Source: Phycisphaerae bacterium
GTDB lineage: Bacteria; Planctomycetota; Phycisphaerae; SM23-33
Length of the DNA stretch: 9,411 nt
Direction: 5' to 3'
Assembly (NCBI GenBank): GCA_030610965.1
Contig: JAUWQU010000083.1
Coordinates: 1 to 9,411 of the forward strand
In this document: in pieces, positions 1 to 7,022 of the stretch
How the letters are laid out: every line of letters starts with the position of its first letter
Position numbering within the stretch: position 1 is the first letter of the stretch
Program-made: the position numbers and the translations under genes
Notes under the pieces: model-generated
Databases searched by the model: none
Told to the model about the DNA's origin: nothing
The model's input: the letters and a program-made list of their open reading frames with translations, nothing else

Positions 1-2076
1 CCACGACATCTCGTTGAGCTCGCTTCGGCCTTCGGCGTCGACGGCCTGGAACGCGATGCCCATGTCGGCTGGGACCTCGACGAAGAACGACCCGTCCGGC
101 GCAAGCGGCACGGTGCCCAACTCGACAATCTCGCTGCCGGCGTGGACGATGTAAGCGTGGCTGGACCGCATGGTCAGCCCCTTGCCGCCCAGCACGCGAA
201 TGGCCCGCACGTGTGGCCAGCCGGCGGTGGTCTGGCGGGTCAGCCGAACGTTCTGGCAGAACAGTCGGCCGGTGGCTGTGGTGTCGTTGGTTGTGGCGGG
301 GTCCACCTTGTGGGCGAGCACCGGCGGTCGCGGGCGGCTGCCCAGGAACACCGGCGAGTGCAGCGCGACGCCGGGCGAGTCGTACACTGCCACGAGTTCC
401 TCGGTTCGCGGGTCGAAGATATTGATCTTGTCGTAGGTGAGCTCGTTTCGCGTGCGTTTCCTGCCGCCCTGCTCGGTCGTGACCTGGCTTGTCCGGGAGA
501 TGGTGCATATGAGCCTGCCATCCGGCGTGGCGGCGAGGTCGCCGACGGGCAGGCGGTACTCTTGGTGCTGGCCGGCCGGGCTGCCCGGCTCGCCGATGAT
601 GATGCCGCGGGACGAGACGAACGCCACCCGCCCGTCGGGCATGGGCGCGGGGCTGCCGCAGTAGAAGGCCCGCAGGCGGCCGCCGTATTCCGGGCCGTTG
701 TCCAGGCCGAACTCCGTGAAGCCATTCGTGCCGTCCGGGAAGACCGCGTGTAGAATCGTCTCGACCTTGCCCCGGCCGAAGAAGTTGTCCGAGCGGATGA
801 ACAATATCCGCCCGTCGGCCAGGACCTCCGGCTCATTGTCGAAAATGAACGTGGTCGTGATCGGCCTGATGTCCGTGCCGTCCGGCTTCATGCCGAACAG
901 GCAGCGCGATGGCGGGCTGTGGTATTCCTCGAACGTGCCGATCCGCGTGGAAGTAAAGGCGATTCGCCCGTCGGGCAGTTCGACCGGGTCGATGTCGTGG
1001 AACGGCCCAGCCGTGAGGCGTTGGGGAGCGCCCCCGGCGACCGGCACGCGGTAGATGTGGAAGAACGCGTCGCCGGCCGGCGCCATGGACACGTATACGC
1101 TCTTGCCGTCGAATGAAACGCTCGGCGAGCCGAGAACGCCCTTGCCTGCGTCCAGGAGAACTTGCGGCTTTGTGCCCGGCCGGGCCGGGGCGAGGACGTA
1201 GAGCTTGCGCCCCATCTTGATCGGCGCGGGCAGGTCGTGCTCGGGAAAGCTTCGCGACTTGCGGGCGGTGAACATCGTCACGCCCAGGCTGCCGTAGCTG
1301 GGGCTGCGGCGCGGACCCTCGCGGTAGAGGCTGCAATCGTCGCCGACGAAGACTATACCCTCCGGCCAGATGTAGCCCGGCGGCGGCTCGGCCTCGGCCG
1401 GACCCCTCTGGGCGACCCGCTGGGCGGCGACGACCTTCTGCCACGTCATCGCGGCCTTGGCGGTCGAGCCTGCCTTTCGCACGGGCACCGATGCGAGATT
1501 GCCGGCGAACTTTCCCCATGGCGCCGAGCCGTACGGGCCAAGCACGTTGACCTGCCACCAATGCGTGTCGTCGAAGCCGGCCTGCTGCCAGCCCTTGACC
1601 TCCTTGTCCGTGGCGAGCCAGTCGGGATTCGTGGTCAGCGTCACCCGCCGCCCGTCCGCCAGTTCGGCAACGAGCTTGAGGATTACCCCGGCCGGGCCTG
1701 ACGCTGTGTTGATGGCCTCGATAGCCAGGACGTTCTTGCCGCCCTTGAGCATGGCCGTCACGTCCAGCCGGACTGCCTGGTTCCACAAGTCGGGGCTGGA
1801 ATGGCCCTGGCCGGCGAAACTGCCGTTGACGTACAGCGCGAAGAGGTTGTCGGCCGTGATGTCGATTTCGGCTGCCTTGACCCTTGCGTCGTCCGGCAGG
1901 GCGAAGGTCCCGCGAAGATAGCACGGCCCGGCGGGCGGCGTGTCGTCAGTCGGCGCCCACACCCACCACGCCCCGTTGAGGTCGGGAGGGGCATGTTGGG
2001 CTGGGGCTGCCCCGGCCGGGCACACGGCGAGCAGACTTAAGACAATAACGGCGAAAACGACCTTGTTTGAAGGCAT
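1..2076 (-). CDS. HzsA-related exported protein, N-terminal jelly-roll plus beta-propeller (3' end outside window)
   Basis: One uninterrupted frame of 692 codons read leftward from ATG at 2076; it has no stop in the window, so the C-terminus is missing. An AGGACG ribosome site lies at 2082-2086, 5 nt before the ATG. Residues 1-24 form a signal peptide (hydrophobic VVFAVIVLSLLAV, then AGAAPA), so the protein is exported. Residues about 34-180 look like a GH2/rhamnosidase-type sugar-binding jelly-roll (FALYVNG at 79-85, then WNQAVRLDVTAMLKGGKNVLAIEA). Residues about 235-600 carry TolB/PD40-like blades, with DIDPVELPDGRIAFTSTR at 361-378, NEPEVLADGRILF at 414-426 and APMPDGRVAFVSSR at 477-490. 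Residues 622-692 (LGTVPLAPDGSFFVEVPAD, then FQAVDAEGRSELNEMSW) match the part of HzsA-related proteins that normally precedes a c-type haem CxxCH, here expected just past the edge. In anammox bacteria this fold forms the alpha subunit of hydrazine synthase; paralogues are widespread in planctomycetes and their role is unknown. Nothing here implies hydrazine synthesis. It is the last visible gene downstream of the sulfatase and esterase genes. Family assignment is from memory of the motifs. Confidence 0.82.
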   Translation of the reverse strand, partial: MPSNKVVFAVIVLSLLAVCPAGAAPAQHAPPDLNGAWWVWAPTDDTPPAGPCYLRGTFALPDDARVKAAEIDITADNLFALYVNGSFAGQGHSSPDLWNQAVRLDVTAMLKGGKNVLAIEAINTASGPAGVILKLVAELADGRRVTLTTNPDWLATDKEVKGWQQAGFDDTHWWQVNVLGPYGSAPWGKFAGNLASVPVRKAGSTAKAAMTWQKVVAAQRVAQRGPAEAEPPPGYIWPEGIVFVGDDCSLYREGPRRSPSYGSLGVTMFTARKSRSFPEHDLPAPIKMGRKLYVLAPARPGTKPQVLLDAGKGVLGSPSVSFDGKSVYVSMAPAGDAFFHIYRVPVAGGAPQRLTAGPFHDIDPVELPDGRIAFTSTRIGTFEEYHSPPSRCLFGMKPDGTDIRPITTTFIFDNEPEVLADGRILFIRSDNFFGRGKVETILHAVFPDGTNGFTEFGLDNGPEYGGRLRAFYCGSPAPMPDGRVAFVSSRGIIIGEPGSPAGQHQEYRLPVGDLAATPDGRLICTISRTSQVTTEQGGRKRTRNELTYDKINIFDPRTEELVAVYDSPGVALHSPVFLGSRPRPPVLAHKVDPATTNDTTATGRLFCQNVRLTRQTTAGWPHVRAIRVLGGKGLTMRSSHAYIVHAGSEIVELGTVPLAPDGSFFVEVPADMGIAFQAVDAEGRSELNEMSW

Positions 2077-2190
2077 GTTTCGTCCTGTTCTGGTTTCCTG
2101 CTTCTCGCGATGATTCACCGCCCGGCCTGGCCAAGTCGCCGGACGGCTGCCTTGCCGCCTCTAGTCGCCCGTGGCCCGGCCAACGGCTCG
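2077..2190. other. Spacer between the esterase stop and the HzsA-like start
   Basis: 114 bp. It holds the ribosome site of the downstream minus-strand gene and several short GC-rich imperfect inverted repeats (for example around 2143-2157, a stem with one mismatch). None is followed by a T-run on the minus strand, so I see no clear terminator. Read-through from the esterase gene into the HzsA-like gene is plausible. No promoter stood out. Confidence 0.4.
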
Positions 2191-4179
2191 CTATTGCGCC
2201 CTGGCTTTCGCGGCCTTCAGCTTTTCCGCGTCAGCCGCCTTCCTCTTTTCCCATGCATCCTTGTCTTTTGTGAATTGTTCCTTCAACTTGGCGACGGTCG
2301 CTTCGGCTTCCTTGATGCGGCGCTCGGCGTCATCGAGTTCCAGTTCCTTCACAATCTTCCCGCGCACGTACCTTGCGGCATTCCTTTCGGTCATGCCTTG
2401 CGGTGTGGGGAACTTCACCGGCGTCTCTTCCAGGAGCCAGTCATCGCTGCGCTGCGTGGCAAGGGGAATCTGCCGGCTGTTGGCGATGTTCGACATGGGA
2501 TTGCGGGCCCAGGCGTGCCGGTAATGGACGGGCCTGGCAACAAATGGACTGCTTAGAACCAGAATGTTGCGGGAGTAAACCAGCCGATTGCGATTGTCCT
2601 TGGTGCCGTCGGTGAACCAGTTGACGTCGGCGGGGTAGAAACGCCGATCTTCGCCGGCGATGGCAAGGCCGACCAACTTGTCGTCACTCTCGTCTTTCCT
2701 CTTTATGGCGGTGCTCATGGTCAGCTTGATCGTGCCATCGACGATTTTGACCTCCTTGATCGACGGCGGAAGCCAGTGCTCTTCGGCGCCGCGGCCTGTT
2801 ATCAGTTCGTACTGCGTCACCAGCGCCCACTTGGCGGCTCGCTCGCCAACCGGAATCTTGATTTGAGGGTGATAGAAGCTCTTCCGCTGGTCGAAACTGC
2901 TGGCGAAGCCGATGTTCTTGTCGCCGGCATCGTAGAGGTCGCGGAACGTCTTGTACTGCGCCTCGCGGATGCAGGGCCCCACGTCGTACATCGGCCTGAG
3001 GTAGTTATCCCGCGTCTGCGGCTCGCCGGCAGTGCAGAGCGAGATGATGCAGAATGGCATCTGCGGGTCGCCGAACGTCCCGCGCCAGGCGGCGACCATC
3101 TTGCCGAACACCTGGTAGTACATTCGCGCCCCGGCGGAACCGCTAAAACAGTTGTTGAACCCCTGGTGAAAAGCCGCCCCTTTAATCGCCAGGCCGCCGA
3201 GGGGCTTGATCATGCCGGCGTAGTAACGGCCAGGACGGTTATTGTTGGCGATCGGGCCGGGCCTCAAGTCGCTCGGGGGCTTGCTGGTGGCGGGAAGGGA
3301 CTTGCCCTCCGCTTGTAGCTTCTTGCTCTTGGCGTGGTAATTCGCAATCCGCTTCTGCAGGTCGGCCTGCGGATCGAAGGCGGCGATCTTGTCATCCCAT
3401 TCCTTGAGCATGCCCCGCGTTTCCTTGCCGTCGATCTTCCGCAGCACTGCTTCCGGCGTCCACGCCTCGAGCGTGGACCCGCCGGGCGCCGCGTCGATCA
3501 GCCCGATCGGGACGCGGCTGGCCATGAACAGCCGCCGCCCGAACACGTAACCGATCGCGGAGAACTCCCGCACGGTTTCGGGAGAACAGACATCCCAGTC
3601 GCCCTTGCGGAAATGCCTGCTCGACCACGAACTCCACTCATGCAGGCGCTCGAAGCTCCTGACCGAGTCGAACCCTTTTCCCCTGGGCATGGTCAGGAGC
3701 CGGATCTGAGAGAAGTTCGCCGAAACGACCTCCAATGCCCCGTTGTCAACGTTGGTGATCGGCCATTCCATATTGCTCTGGCCGCCGAGCAGCCAGACAT
3801 CGCCCACCAGGATATTCTCGAGCGTCAATGTCTTGCTCTTGCCCTTTATCGTCATGGTCTGCGGCGTACTGTTTGCGGGCATTGCCTTCAGGGTGACCTG
3901 CCACGACCGGTCGGCGGCGGCGGTGGCGCTTGCTTCCTGCCCGGCGAAGGCGACGGTGACTTTCTCACCGGGAGCGGCCCAGCCCCAGACGTTCAGGGGT
4001 TTGTCTCGCTGGAGAACCATGTTGGTCTGAAAGGCGTTGCTGACGCACAGCCCATCGCCGATGGCGGGGACCTCGACGACGTCCTCCCTGGGCATTGCCT
4101 TCTTCCGATCCGCGGCACTTGCGATCCCGCCGGCCAGCAGGGCCAACAGCAGGCACGGTAGAGTCATTCTTCGCGACAT
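2191..4179 (-). CDS. Sialate O-acetylesterase-like (SASA/SGNH) exported protein with coiled-coil tail
   Basis: 662 aa from ATG at 4179, with ribosome site AAGGAG at 4185-4190 and a 5-nt spacer. Residues 1-23 are a signal peptide (MTLPCLLLALLAGGIASAA), so it acts outside the cytoplasm. Residues about 45-125 are a beta-sandwich leader typical of the family (MVLQRDKPLNVWGWAAPGEKV). The SGNH nucleophile block is LGGQSNMEWP with Ser135; GLIDAAPGGSTLEAW (227-240) is the second block. HQGFNN (338-343) takes the place of the usual YQGESN, and FYHPQIK (435-441) holds the likely catalytic His437 but lacks the Asp usually found just before HP. Residues 513-582 match the family's C-terminal sandwich (VHYRHAWARNPMSN, then RSDDW). 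Residues about 605-662 are a Lys/Glu/Ala-rich predicted coiled coil, unusual for an esterase. Known members remove O-acetyl groups from sialic acids or plant-type polysaccharides; the substrate here is unknown and the altered motifs make activity uncertain. It lies between the sulfatase and HzsA-like genes in one orientation. Confidence 0.88.
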   Translation of the reverse strand: MSRRMTLPCLLLALLAGGIASAADRKKAMPREDVVEVPAIGDGLCVSNAFQTNMVLQRDKPLNVWGWAAPGEKVTVAFAGQEASATAAADRSWQVTLKAMPANSTPQTMTIKGKSKTLTLENILVGDVWLLGGQSNMEWPITNVDNGALEVVSANFSQIRLLTMPRGKGFDSVRSFERLHEWSSWSSRHFRKGDWDVCSPETVREFSAIGYVFGRRLFMASRVPIGLIDAAPGGSTLEAWTPEAVLRKIDGKETRGMLKEWDDKIAAFDPQADLQKRIANYHAKSKKLQAEGKSLPATSKPPSDLRPGPIANNNRPGRYYAGMIKPLGGLAIKGAAFHQGFNNCFSGSAGARMYYQVFGKMVAAWRGTFGDPQMPFCIISLCTAGEPQTRDNYLRPMYDVGPCIREAQYKTFRDLYDAGDKNIGFASSFDQRKSFYHPQIKIPVGERAAKWALVTQYELITGRGAEEHWLPPSIKEVKIVDGTIKLTMSTAIKRKDESDDKLVGLAIAGEDRRFYPADVNWFTDGTKDNRNRLVYSRNILVLSSPFVARPVHYRHAWARNPMSNIANSRQIPLATQRSDDWLLEETPVKFPTPQGMTERNAARYVRGKIVKELELDDAERRIKEAEATVAKLKEQFTKDKDAWEKRKAADAEKLKAAKARAQ

Positions 4180-4184
4180 GGTTT

Positions 4185-4209
4185 CTCCTTTGGGTTATTC
4201 ATATTAACC
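4185..4209 (-). promoter_or_regulatory. Ribosome binding site and small palindrome before the esterase gene
   Basis: AAGGAG (minus strand) at 4185-4190 fixes the start at 4179. Directly upstream is a GGTTA/TAACC inverted repeat (arms 4193-4197 and 4205-4209, 7-nt centre) in an AT-rich patch. It could be a protein-binding site or a small RNA hairpin near the ribosome site. The ribosome site is firm; the palindrome is weak evidence. Confidence 0.45.
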
Positions 4210-4311
4210 GGGGCGCAACCGAATATGCCCTTACTGGCACACGACGAGCGCTCCGCGAGTCCGGGGCCCTTGGTTGATTCATACCGCGGGCGTGGCTGCG
4301 GATGCGGTGGT
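4210..4311. other. Spacer between the sulfatase stop and the esterase leader
   Basis: About 100 bp of GC-rich sequence after the sulfatase TAA. I see only short imperfect inverted repeats (around 4247-4260) and no T-run on the minus strand, so no terminator is called. The spacing fits a shared transcript with the downstream esterase gene. Confidence 0.35.
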
Positions 4312-6072
4312 TTACAGTTTTCGTATGTAGATGTAGTACGGCGCGATGGTGCGTTCCTTGCGGTCGTGGAAGGCGGCGAAGAGGTGGTCGGGGCCCTCGG
4401 TCAAATCCACTTCGATGGTGGCGCAGGCCTTCGTGCCGTCCACTTCTGCCTGGTAGTTTTTGCCCTGGATGGTCAGTTGTGCCCAGCGGATGTCGAGGGC
4501 AACTCCGCCGGAGTGGCGGTCGGCGCGCTCGGGGATTATGATATCGCGTCGCCATTCGACGTCGTCGCCTTCGATGCCGTCGGCGATGGCGTAGCCGGCC
4601 TCCTCGGGCCAGCGGCGCAGCTCGAAGGCGTATCGGCCCGCCTTGCGGACGTCGACTTCCCACCATCCGCTGACGGCCTGGCCTTTGCGCACCTGCACCT
4701 GGTGCCATGCGGTGATGGCGGTCTCATTGCGGATGTCGTGCGTGGTCAACCGGACGGCCTCATCAGTGGCGCCTATGACGAACGGGATGTCGCGGTCGAA
4801 CTGCTCGGAGACGATCTCCCACCACTTCTCGTAGCCGGCCCGGATGTCGGACACGATGTCCGGATGCTTGTCGGCGATGTCCGTCCGCTGGCCTGGGTCG
4901 GTGGCGAGGTCGTATAGCTCCTTGCCGTTGAGCAGTCGCCATCGCTGCTTCATCGCGCAGCTCATTCGCCACTTGGCGGGGTTGGCGATGCGCTGGGTGT
5001 CGGCGACGGTCACGCGATTCGCCCAGTACTCGTCGGCCTGGCCGTTGATGAGCCCCGTGAGGCTTCGTCCGTGGAAGCTCCGCTCGGCGGGGACTTCCAC
5101 GCCGGCGAGGTCCAGCAGGGTCGGCATGAAGTCGACGTAGCTGACCAGCGCGTCCACGTCGCGCCCGCCGTCGATGTTGCCGGCGGGGTAGCGGATGAAA
5201 AGCGGCACGCGATGGCCGCCCTCGTAGGGCGAGCCCTTCTGGCCTCGCATGCCGGCGTTGCAGGTGCCGGGGCCTTCCTGGACGAAGCCGTCGGCGTCGG
5301 TTTCGACCCCGCCGGCCGTGCCGTTGTCGGTCATGAACACGAGGATCGTGTTGTCGGTCAGGCCCAGTTCGTCGAGCTTGGCCCGCAGCTTGCCGAAGTT
5401 CTCGTCGATGTTGGAGATCATGCCGTAGAACTTCGCCCGCTCGGCGTGCGGGGTCGAGTCGCCGTACATGTCGGAGTATTCCTTCTCGACATAGTGCGGC
5501 CCGTGGGGGGCGTTGGTGGCGATGTAGCAGAAGAACGGTTCGGCGGCATGGTCTTCGATGAACTTTGTCGCCTCGCGGAAGAAGACGTCCGTGCAGTAGC
5601 CTTTGAACTTTTGCATCTCGCCGTTGACGAAGTACGTGTCGTCGAAGTAGTCGTTGCCCCAGGCGTCGGGCGTGTTGCCCACGCCGCCGCCACCGTGATA
5701 GATGGACGTCTCGAACCCGCGTTCGTGTGGCCTGAACGGCTGGGCGTCGCCGAGGTGCCACTTGCCGAAGTGCCCGGTTCGGTATCCGGCCTCTCGCAGG
5801 GCCGTCGGGAGGGTCCACTCGTCCTCTCGCATGAGCGATCGCCCGCCGATGGTGTGCCACACGCCGGCGCTGTTGCAGAAGTGCCCGGTCATCAGCCCGG
5901 AGCGAGTCGGCGCGCAGGTGGTGCCGACGTGGTAATCGGTGAATCGTACGCACTGGCCGTGGAAGCGGTCGAGGTTGGGCGTGCGGATAGCGTCGTTGCC
6001 GTGGCAGCCGAGGTCGCCGTAGCCCTGGTCGTCGGTCAATACGAAAATGATGTTCGGTCTTCTGCTGGTCAT
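4312..6072 (-). CDS. Formylglycine-dependent sulfatase (S1 family, arylsulfatase A-like)
   Basis: 586 aa from ATG at 6072, with ribosome site AAGGAG at 6083-6088 and a 10-nt spacer. It hydrolyses sulfate esters using a formylglycine made from the motif cysteine. Catalytic and metal residues are complete: Asp14-Asp15 (NIIFVLTDDQGYGD), the maturation motif CAPTR with Cys53 and Arg57, GKWHLG with Lys104 and His106, His190 (NAPHGPH), Asp249-Asn250 (FMTDNGT) and Lys279 (GQKGSPYEGGHRVP). The core ends near 430, and residues about 440-586 form an added C-terminal beta-rich domain (GWWEVDVRKAGRYAFELRRW). There is no signal peptide: the protein starts at MTSRRPNIIF, and no hydrophobic stretch is encoded in frame upstream. 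It may therefore act in the cytoplasm, possibly on imported sulfated oligosaccharides, or reach the envelope by another route. It is the first gene of the minus-strand set. The exact substrate cannot be read from sequence; a choline- or GalNAc-sulfate type is possible. Confidence 0.95.
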   Translation of the reverse strand: MTSRRPNIIFVLTDDQGYGDLGCHGNDAIRTPNLDRFHGQCVRFTDYHVGTTCAPTRSGLMTGHFCNSAGVWHTIGGRSLMREDEWTLPTALREAGYRTGHFGKWHLGDAQPFRPHERGFETSIYHGGGGVGNTPDAWGNDYFDDTYFVNGEMQKFKGYCTDVFFREATKFIEDHAAEPFFCYIATNAPHGPHYVEKEYSDMYGDSTPHAERAKFYGMISNIDENFGKLRAKLDELGLTDNTILVFMTDNGTAGGVETDADGFVQEGPGTCNAGMRGQKGSPYEGGHRVPLFIRYPAGNIDGGRDVDALVSYVDFMPTLLDLAGVEVPAERSFHGRSLTGLINGQADEYWANRVTVADTQRIANPAKWRMSCAMKQRWRLLNGKELYDLATDPGQRTDIADKHPDIVSDIRAGYEKWWEIVSEQFDRDIPFVIGATDEAVRLTTHDIRNETAITAWHQVQVRKGQAVSGWWEVDVRKAGRYAFELRRWPEEAGYAIADGIEGDDVEWRRDIIIPERADRHSGGVALDIRWAQLTIQGKNYQAEVDGTKACATIEVDLTEGPDHLFAAFHDRKERTIAPYYIYIRKL

Positions 6073-6110
6073 CGTTTGCTGGCTCCTTGATCGGCCGGTG
6101 TGTCGGTTAA

Positions 6111-6127
6111 AGCGCTAAGCCGTTATA
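6111..6127 (-). promoter_or_regulatory. Possible promoter -10 and operator for the sulfatase gene set
   Basis: On the minus strand TATAAC occupies 6127-6122, about 50 bp upstream of the sulfatase ATG. An AGCGCT core flanked by TTA and TTAA (6111-6116, with flanks to about 6105 and 6119) sits where transcription would begin. An even-centred AGCGCT core is the style of LacI-family operators, and overlap with a start site would suit repression. No good -35 is present at 16-18 nt, so the promoter is uncertain. Confidence 0.25.
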
Positions 6128-6171
6128 CTTGACACGCGCGCCCCACGCATGTGGTTTTCCTGCGGTTTCCG

Positions 6172-6202
6172 GCCGGACGCGTCCTGTTCGCGGCCGTCCG
6201 GC
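6172..6202. repeat. Inverted repeat, 8-bp perfect stem
   Basis: GCCGGACG at 6172-6179 pairs with CGTCCGGC at 6195-6202 across a 15-nt loop. It lies between the end of the FnIII-like gene and the sulfatase gene, 14 bp from the next hairpin. No T-run follows on either strand, so by itself it is not a classic terminator; it may be a second element of a tandem terminator. Confidence 0.4.
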
Positions 6203-6216
6203 AAGGGCGCATGCAA

Positions 6217-6240
6217 AGGGCCGCCCGCGAGGACGGCCCT
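6217..6240 (-). terminator. Probable terminator of the FnIII-like gene
   Basis: A perfect 7-bp GC-rich stem, AGGGCCG (6217-6223) with CGGCCCT (6234-6240), has a 10-nt loop. It begins 28 bp past the TAG of the minus-strand gene at 6269. On the minus strand it is preceded by AAAC and followed by only a short TTTGC, so the U-tract is weak. Position and stem strength suggest it separates this gene from the sulfatase set. Confidence 0.5.
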
Positions 6241-6268
6241 GTTTGCTTGCTTGGTGATGACTGCGCGT

Positions 6269-6772
6269 CTACCGACTCGGGCGAGCCCACCGGAAACTGA
6301 AGTCATCCGTTTCCGAGAACGGGTTGTTCTGCGGTCCGGCGCCCTTGCCGGGAGCCATAGCCTTGACCTTGGCCGTGGCTTCCAGCAGGAAGGCCTCGAC
6401 GGTAGCTGGGTCTACGCCCGCTGCCTGGAGCTTGGCCAGAACGATCCGCGCCATGGTGGTCTTGGGTATCTCCAGGACCACCCTGCCGCTTCGCCTGTAG
6501 ACCGTGCCGATGCCGCCTTTCGTGTTGAGCCCAAGCTTGAATCGCGCCTGCTGACGGGCGGTCCCGTCGGTGTAGGTTACGACCCCCCAGACGGGCACGG
6601 CGTACTTCGTAGCATCGTCTACCGGCACCCAACTGAAGAAGATGCCGTCCGCGTTCTGGGTGACCATGAACTCAGTGGGTGGGCCGAGCGTGCCCGCATT
6701 GGGCTGCTTGGCCGGCGCAAATGCGGCAACCATTGCCAGGCAAACGATCAACATACAGACCTTCAGTTTCAT
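6269..6772 (-). CDS. Small exported fibronectin-III-like protein
   Basis: 167 aa. The frame stays open further upstream (to 6874), but ATG at 6772 is preferred: it has a strong AAGGAG (6780-6785) 7 nt upstream and begins a clean signal peptide (MKLKVCMLIVCLAMVAAFA, residues 1-19). The mature part starts like an FnIII domain, PPTEFMVTQNADGIFFSWVPVDDATKYAV (31-59), where the Trp48 strand and the DDATKY turn are typical. It ends FSFRWARPSR. Residues about 105-141 look helical and are inserted between strands (MARIVLAKLQAAGVDPATVEAFLLEATAKVKAMAP). No catalytic motif is visible; a binding or scaffold role outside the cytoplasm is a guess. It is the only gene on its transcript, with a hairpin downstream, and diverges from the oxidoreductase gene. 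FnIII assignment rests on strand pattern only. Confidence 0.75.
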   Translation of the reverse strand: MKLKVCMLIVCLAMVAAFAPAKQPNAGTLGPPTEFMVTQNADGIFFSWVPVDDATKYAVPVWGVVTYTDGTARQQARFKLGLNTKGGIGTVYRRSGRVVLEIPKTTMARIVLAKLQAAGVDPATVEAFLLEATAKVKAMAPGKGAGPQNNPFSETDDFSFRWARPSR

Positions 6773-7022
6773 GTTCCTTCTCCTTACTTTTGAGGACGCT
6801 CCACACAAAATGCCGCTCACGACCATCATGAGCTTTCCGTTTCGTTGATATCCTGTGTTTTCGGGTGCGGGCAAACGCTGCCGAGATGTCTGGGAATCAG
6901 CCGGCGCGGCCGACTCATGTGTTTCCTTCCTGTTTGGCTCTTTTGAGAATACTAGCGCTGGTGCGGAGCTTTTTGCTAATCTTTATTCGAGAAACTACTA
7001 TTGTTCGAAAGGAGCAACGGCC
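6773..7022. other. Divergent intergenic region between the FnIII-like and oxidoreductase genes
   Basis: 250 bp, more AT-rich than its surroundings, and must hold promoters for both directions. Seen: the FnIII-like ribosome site at 6780-6785; an AGCGCT core at 6954-6959, the same hexamer as before the sulfatase; the oxidoreductase ribosome site AAAGGAG at 7008-7014; and a TTCGA/TCGAA inverted repeat (6986-6990 with 7005-7009) whose right arm overlaps that ribosome site. No strong -35/-10 pair was found. The plus-strand frame is open from 6855, but that stretch is not protein-like. Confidence 0.45.

Noticed and set aside
142..753. Plus-strand open frame opposite the HzsA-like gene
   Set aside because: Antisense shadow of a continuous minus-strand protein with clear domain motifs; its own translation is low-complexity and has no ribosome site.
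833..1924. Long minus-strand open frame of 363 codons inside the HzsA-like region
   Set aside because: Wrong frame: its Arg/Gly/Ala-rich translation is typical of a GC-rich shadow, while the frame from 2076 runs through the same bases with a recognisable protein.
3334..4161. Plus-strand open frames opposite the esterase (also 2776-3318)
   Set aside because: Antisense shadows of a gene with signal peptide and family motifs.
4763..5953. 396-codon minus-strand frame inside the sulfatase gene
   Set aside because: Arg-rich out-of-frame shadow; the sulfatase frame holds every catalytic residue.
5071..6090. Plus-strand frame of 339 codons opposite the sulfatase
   Set aside because: Antisense shadow of the sulfatase; Val/Gly/Ala-rich and without a start signal.
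6129..6134. Plus-strand TTGACA as a -35 box
   Set aside because: No -10-like sequence at 16-18 nt downstream, and no plus-strand gene follows.
6973..7001. TTGCTA - 17 bp - TACTAT as a promoter for the oxidoreductase
   Set aside because: Each box matches 4 of 6 bases only, and the start site it implies (about 7008) would fall in the ribosome site.
6855..7022. N-terminal extension of the oxidoreductase (ATG at 6855)
   Set aside because: The 56 extra residues are not protein-like; the strong ribosome site at 7008-7014 and the Rossmann start support 7023.
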